Shown: in pieces, positions 55,201-61,200 of the stretch
How the letters are laid out: each line of letters opens with the position of its first letter
How positions within the stretch are numbered: the stretch's first letter is position 1
Source: Gerris lacustris
Taxonomy: Eukaryota > Arthropoda > Insecta > Hemiptera > Gerridae
Assembly: GCA_951217055.1 (NCBI GenBank)
Contig: OX578276.1
Coordinates: 16,599,430 to 16,663,429, forward strand
Direction: 5' to 3'
Length of the DNA: 64,000 bases
Program-made: the position numbers and the translations under genes
Notes under the pieces: generated by a model
Told to the model about the DNA's origin: nothing
Databases searched by the model: none
What the model saw: the letters and a program-made list of their open reading frames with translations, nothing else

Positions 55201-58200
55201 ATTATAATTATTATTTATTTTTCTCTGTCTATCTCCTGTTGTTAATAATAATTACAATTTGATTTAAATTAAAATTTAAACTTTCCGTAGTATGAATACT
55301 ATCAAAAACTTAAAAATGAATTTCTAATGGATTGTACAAGGTACAGGTACCAATTGGGTACTTTATAATTAAAAGCGATATTTCTCAGTCTAGTTCTATT
55401 GTCGTAAATGACAACTCCTAGACTTGTGGAAAATTGAAAGCTTAATTCAGGATTAGGTATCGTTATTGACAGAGGAAATTATTCTTCAGTGTAGCTTACT
55501 TGGCAAGAGCACTACACTGGAAATATAGAGGCCCATGGTTCGAGTCCCGGTGCTGAAGTCTATTTTTCTCTGTCTATCTCCCGTTGTTAATAATAATTAT
55601 AATTAGATTAAAAAAAAAAAAAAAAAATCCTCTTTAAGCAACACTCATTTTTTTCTCTTAAAAAAAGAATTCTATATGATAAATTTTCTATGTAGCAATT
55701 ATTTTTCCAATCCTAATAAAGTAAGCGATATTGTAATCTTAAAAACCATTTGCTGATCATTAAGGAAAAATGGAGAATTGAAAATAAGATATCTTAAAAG
55801 AAAAGAGCAGAAAAACAAAATGTTGCAATATGTTGCAATCACCGATGACACAGTGAGACAATGTACCTGCAAATTTGGTGTTTTTAAGGTATTATAGTCA
55901 ATATGTTAAGAAAAAAAATCTCAATAAGCTCCTAAAGTGCCATCATACTTTTGTTTAATAAAACAAGAAGAACTTTGACACATTTACATACAAGAGGACA
56001 AATAAATTTTTTAAGTACATACTTGTCAAGTAGTGATATATTGGAAGTGGTGTTGCTGTTGGGATCCTGTTCAGTGCTACTCGGATTGGCTGCAATCGGT
56101 TGACTAGCATTGTTAGTAGTACTCGCTACATCTTCAGATTCTTCTGGCCAACCAAACATATCCTTCGTTTTACCATAACTGTAACAAAATTAATAGAATT
56201 GTTGAAAGCCTTAAATATAATATTCTTAACATAAAACAAATATTCAAAATATGTAACAATTAAAGAAATATACAAGAAAAATTATTAAGGACTTGATATA
56301 AAGGTACTAACACTTTGATTGAATCGACCATGGTTACACCTTCAGCATCTTGAGACGGACCAAAGGTAAGAGTCAATTTCTTATCGGCAGCCAGTGATTC
56401 CTCTCGAGTCAACGGGAAATCAAACCACCTGTTTCTCGTACAAGTAGTTGGTATACTACGACCTCCCAACTAAACAAAACATAAAATCAAATAAAAACTA
56501 TAATTTTCGAAAACAAACTATAACTAATTAAAAAAATTAAGAATAACAATAATAAAAGTAATACAGATTATAAAAAAAAATTAAAAATAATTATGTCAAC
56601 AAAGGAAGATTATCTCTGGTGTCTAAAATTCTATTGAATTCATGAACCCATCAGGTTTAATTTGATAATTAAGAAAAAATATGAATATATAATATTAATA
56701 ATTAAAATATAAGTTCATAAAAACACGTAACACCCAATACAAAAAAAAAAAAAAAAAAAAAATTACCTCAAGGAAAGCCGGGACTCGTTGTATATCTTGA
56801 TTGCCTACGAATATTCTAACTCCAGTGATAACGTGTAAGGGATCATTATTGCTAATCTCTATACTAAATCCTGCAGTCTTTGTCGAAGCTATGTACATCC
56901 CTGTTAACAAAAGTTCAAAATATGACAATAAAAAATGATTAAATGAGCACAGTGAGTTCATCATTTCAGATACATAGGATTTTAAAAGATAGTGAGTTGT
57001 CTAATGATAATTGGTTTAAAAATTGACCAATTTGAACACAATTAAGAACACTTGTGCAGCTCAGCATTGGAGACAACTGTATAGTTTTTTTTTTTGAGAT
57101 TTCACACATAGTACAGTCAACTATCGATAATTCGAAACCCAATAAAAATAATTCGCATTATTTAGAGTTTGATTTATCAAGTCGTTCGAATTATCAAAAA
57201 GGAAATTTAAAAAAAAAAAAAAATTACTAAAAGTATAATATAGTCAGGGTGCCCATAGGCAAAAAAGTAACTTATACATACTCTTTCCAAACCTTTTTGT
57301 ATGGCTTGTTTAAGCCAAATCTGACACCGTTTTCCTCTGTGACTTTTTTTAGTTTTGGGGCGTTTTTTTTGTGTTTTTTTCGTCCTAAACTTTTGACGCG
57401 TCAGACTAGAAAATCGGAAAAAGTTCTGCGTCAGACAATATTAAAATGTTGATTTATAGGGTTCAAATAATGTATCTTGAGAAAATCAGCCAGTTATTAA
57501 TTAATGATATTAATTAATTTTAATTAATAATAATGGATATTAATTAATATGAACTAATATTAATTAATGATTAATAACCAGCTGATTTTCTCAAGATACA
57601 TTATTTGGACCCTATAAATCAACATTTTAATATTGTCTGACACAGAACTTTTTCCGATTTTCAAGTCAGACGTGTCAAAGTTTTAGGGTTCAAAAACTAA
57701 AAAAAGTCACAGAGGAAAACGGTGTCAGACTTTGCCTAAACAAGCCATACAAAAAGGTTTGGAAAGAGTATGTATAAGTTACTTTTATGCCTATGGGCAC
57801 CCTGACTAATATTTTTAATATAAAAATAAATTAAATAAGTAAAGTATGGGCATCCATTATATTATGAAAATACAATAGGAAAAAATTAATGAGTACATTT
57901 TATATGTATGTTAGATTTGTTTAGTGATTAAAATTGTAATGTACTATTTTAATTTCTATTTTAATGTACTATTTTTACAGAAAGTAGTATTCTGCATGTG
58001 AGTATGAAATTTCCACTCAAGTGACAGCGAGGGTAGTAAAACCACATGAGCAAAGCAAAATGCAGTTTTCGCACGAGTTGCGTACCATACTTTATCTACA
58101 ATTGTTGGATTATAATAATATATACAGAAAAAAAAAAATTTAATAAATTTCCTGTATGTAAGTTCTTATTTCTCTTTTTTTAAAGTGACATTAATTTATT

Positions 58201-61200
58201 AGTTGTATTTTGTGCCGAATTAATTATTTCGGGAGGCGTATTATTTCCTTATTTTCATAATGACATAAATCAATCATTAAAAAAACTCTATATAAACAGT
58301 TACTTTAATTAAAAACTAACAGCAAATTAGTTTTGTTAAATGTAAACAAACTCGCTAATTGTGCGTTAAGGTGAGACATTTTACATACTTATCAATAATG
58401 TGTTTTATTTACATTTCTCTGAATTTTGCCGGGATATCATTGTCGGGGGAATTTTACGTTCAGAGATTGAAAACAGTTAATATTTTCATAGAAATTGATG
58501 ATATATCATAATTATTCTTGGAAAACTTGGAATTAAAAAGTGAGGAGGAACCTCAGTTTCGAATTATAAAAAGCCTTCAATCCTCCTGCAGGGATAATGG
58601 ATTTGTATTACGAAGTGTATAAAGTGTGTATGTATTGTTTGTTGTGTTCTTCGATTTAGAGAAGTTCCAATTATCAAGTAATTTGTATTATCAATGGTTT
58701 GAATTAACAAGAAATCAAGAGAAATTAACAATTAACAAGAGTAGACAGTACTTTCAATATGGTGGAAGATTTTAAAAAAGGTTTGTCAGTATGACATGTT
58801 TTGCATAAGTTTAAAGGTCATGAAGAGCAGGAAAATAATATTTAACTATTATTACAAAATATATTTTTTTTACCAGCATTTTGAAAAAAAAAAACATTTT
58901 AAAGCTCTTTTCAATTAAATTAAGAATATGTAATTTTTCCTGATAAGTGTTTCAAATCAAATATGGTTGATATATGAGCAAAATGAAAAATCTTCAAATC
59001 AAGTTCTTTATGCTTTTGTTCAAATTACCGTGTAACTACTTACACCGCAGAGAAGAAAAATTGCTAAATGAAGAGTGTAATTATCTACTTACCGGTAGTG
59101 TTAAGACGGTGCTTGATTTGCTGAGCGTTGTAGACTTGTAGAAGATCATTTCCTCCAAAGTCGACATCATTCATTGCTGTACAGTGCTCAAAGAAATCCA
59201 CCGGGAACGAAACTGTGCCTGCAACAATAGAAAACAAATTTTCAATTATATTTTATGCACAAAATCTAATTGTTTTGAAAATACTTATTAATAATTTACT
59301 CATAAACAAATATACTTTCCCTTAAAAGTAAAAGCAACACTCACTTATTTCTAGAAAATGTGTTGGTGTGACTTTACTTTTGAAGGGGAGTATATGTGTA
59401 AGTATACATAATATATACATATTATTATACAAACCTGGTGGTTTTCCAGTCTTGACAGTTTTCTTCTTTTTAGAAACTTTATGAGGAGTAGTAGAACTAG
59501 CTGGCCTCATACTCGGTGACAACCAGAAACCTACAACATTTAAAATACCACAAAATCATTAAAAATACATTACTATTTATAATAACGTATGATAGAAGGT
59601 GGGTAATCAAACAATAAAATGACATTAACACTCTTGTCCTCTCAATAAACCTTTTTTGTTTAGTATGTGCCATAGCAACAGCAGAGAATTTCATTTTTTA
59701 TTGCTTAATGTTTAGTAGATATCACTAATTGTTTTAAACTAATTGTGTTGCATAATAAAAAAACTAGAAGCATGTGAACTTAATCTCCAGTGCTAGTGTT
59801 AGCATAGAAAGTGAAAGACTACTAGTAGACTACTAATAGAAAGACTACTATTAGACTACTAGTAGAAGTCTTTCACTGGTTAACACTTACACCTGAAGAT
59901 GATATAAATGTCGAAACGTGTATGTTTTATAATATAAAATTGTGGTGACAATATTGTTGTGTTACTTTTCTTTAACCTCTCTAGTCATAGTTATGAAGTG
60001 GTACCACAAAATCTCAGTAAAAACAACTAATCAAAAAAAAGCTTACACTGCAAAAAGTAAAAAACACTTTGAGAAAGAGAGTGGGGTAGATCTAGGCTAT
60101 ACTGATCTTGAGAGGAGTAGTGGGCATGTGACACTATAGTGCCTGCTGAAAAACACACCTTTAAGGCCTAGACTTCCTAGACCTTAATTAAGGCTCGTTT
60201 CAAACTTAATACGGTTCAGTATGTATTCGGTCGCTTCCAACATGTGTAAACCGGTGATGTCAAGTTGTTGACAGTTCATTTTTGACAGAATGTCAAGTTT
60301 GTTTTTTGAAGTAATGTGTTCTAAAATTTGTTATATCGAATATTTTAATCTAAATGATCTAAATATTACAAAGTGTTCTTTATAGAAAGTTTATCAGTGT
60401 TTTCTATTTAACTTATAGCTTCCTAAAGGTACATTTGATAGTGCGCACATAATATATACAACGTGTGTTCAGTACCTAATAGATATCTGATAGAACCGAA
60501 AGCCCCCACGACACAAATCAGTTTCATCCAGTTTATATTCAGGTTCAAGGTTCACAAAAGCAATTGGTCGTATAAACATGTAAGGTTTAGTTTCGGTACG
60601 GTTAGGTTTTCGGAAAGCGAAAATATTATTTCATTCTCAACTCTTTTCCTTAACTTCAGAAAAATGGTATAAAATGCACCAAACTACATCTTTGTGGTGA
60701 GGACAGGGTGCACCCAGTGAAGTCGGTTATTCCTCTTTCGTTTTTTAATTTTTCTGTAGAGAAACAACATGACAACAATTTACCTTTTTTACTAGCTATA
60801 GTGGGCGACTGAGTATTCAATGATTCAGATTCGGTTGTGAAATCAAATCTGATACTAACCGAGTGTGTGTGAAGAGTTTTCATTAGTTTTCGGTGGCTAC
60901 CACCGCAAAAGCCTAATATACATTAAACCGAATCGAACTTAATAAGAGTGAAACGAGCCTAAGGGGTAATAAATAAAGGTAGGTAAGAGAAATCGACCAA
61001 CCTGTTTGGTCCATGGATGCCATATATATTCTCAGAGAGCCGTCCTCACACAGTAGTATGAGAGTGGTTCTTTGTTCTGCTGTAGAGGAGCTGGCATGAC
61101 GTATCGCCACCATATCCATGATCTTGGCTTTAGCAGGCATCACCTTGATCTCCTGAACGACAATACTGTCTGGCTTCAGCATCAATATCACAGGGTTATT

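Noticed and set aside
57249..57452. Plus-strand ORF of 67 codons
   Set aside because: Lies in one arm of a fold-back element; no similarity I recognise.
60656..60883. Minus-strand ORF as a UBR4 exon between exons 3 and 4
   Set aside because: Exons 3 and 4 join in frame without it, it has no family similarity, and it lies inside a TIR element.
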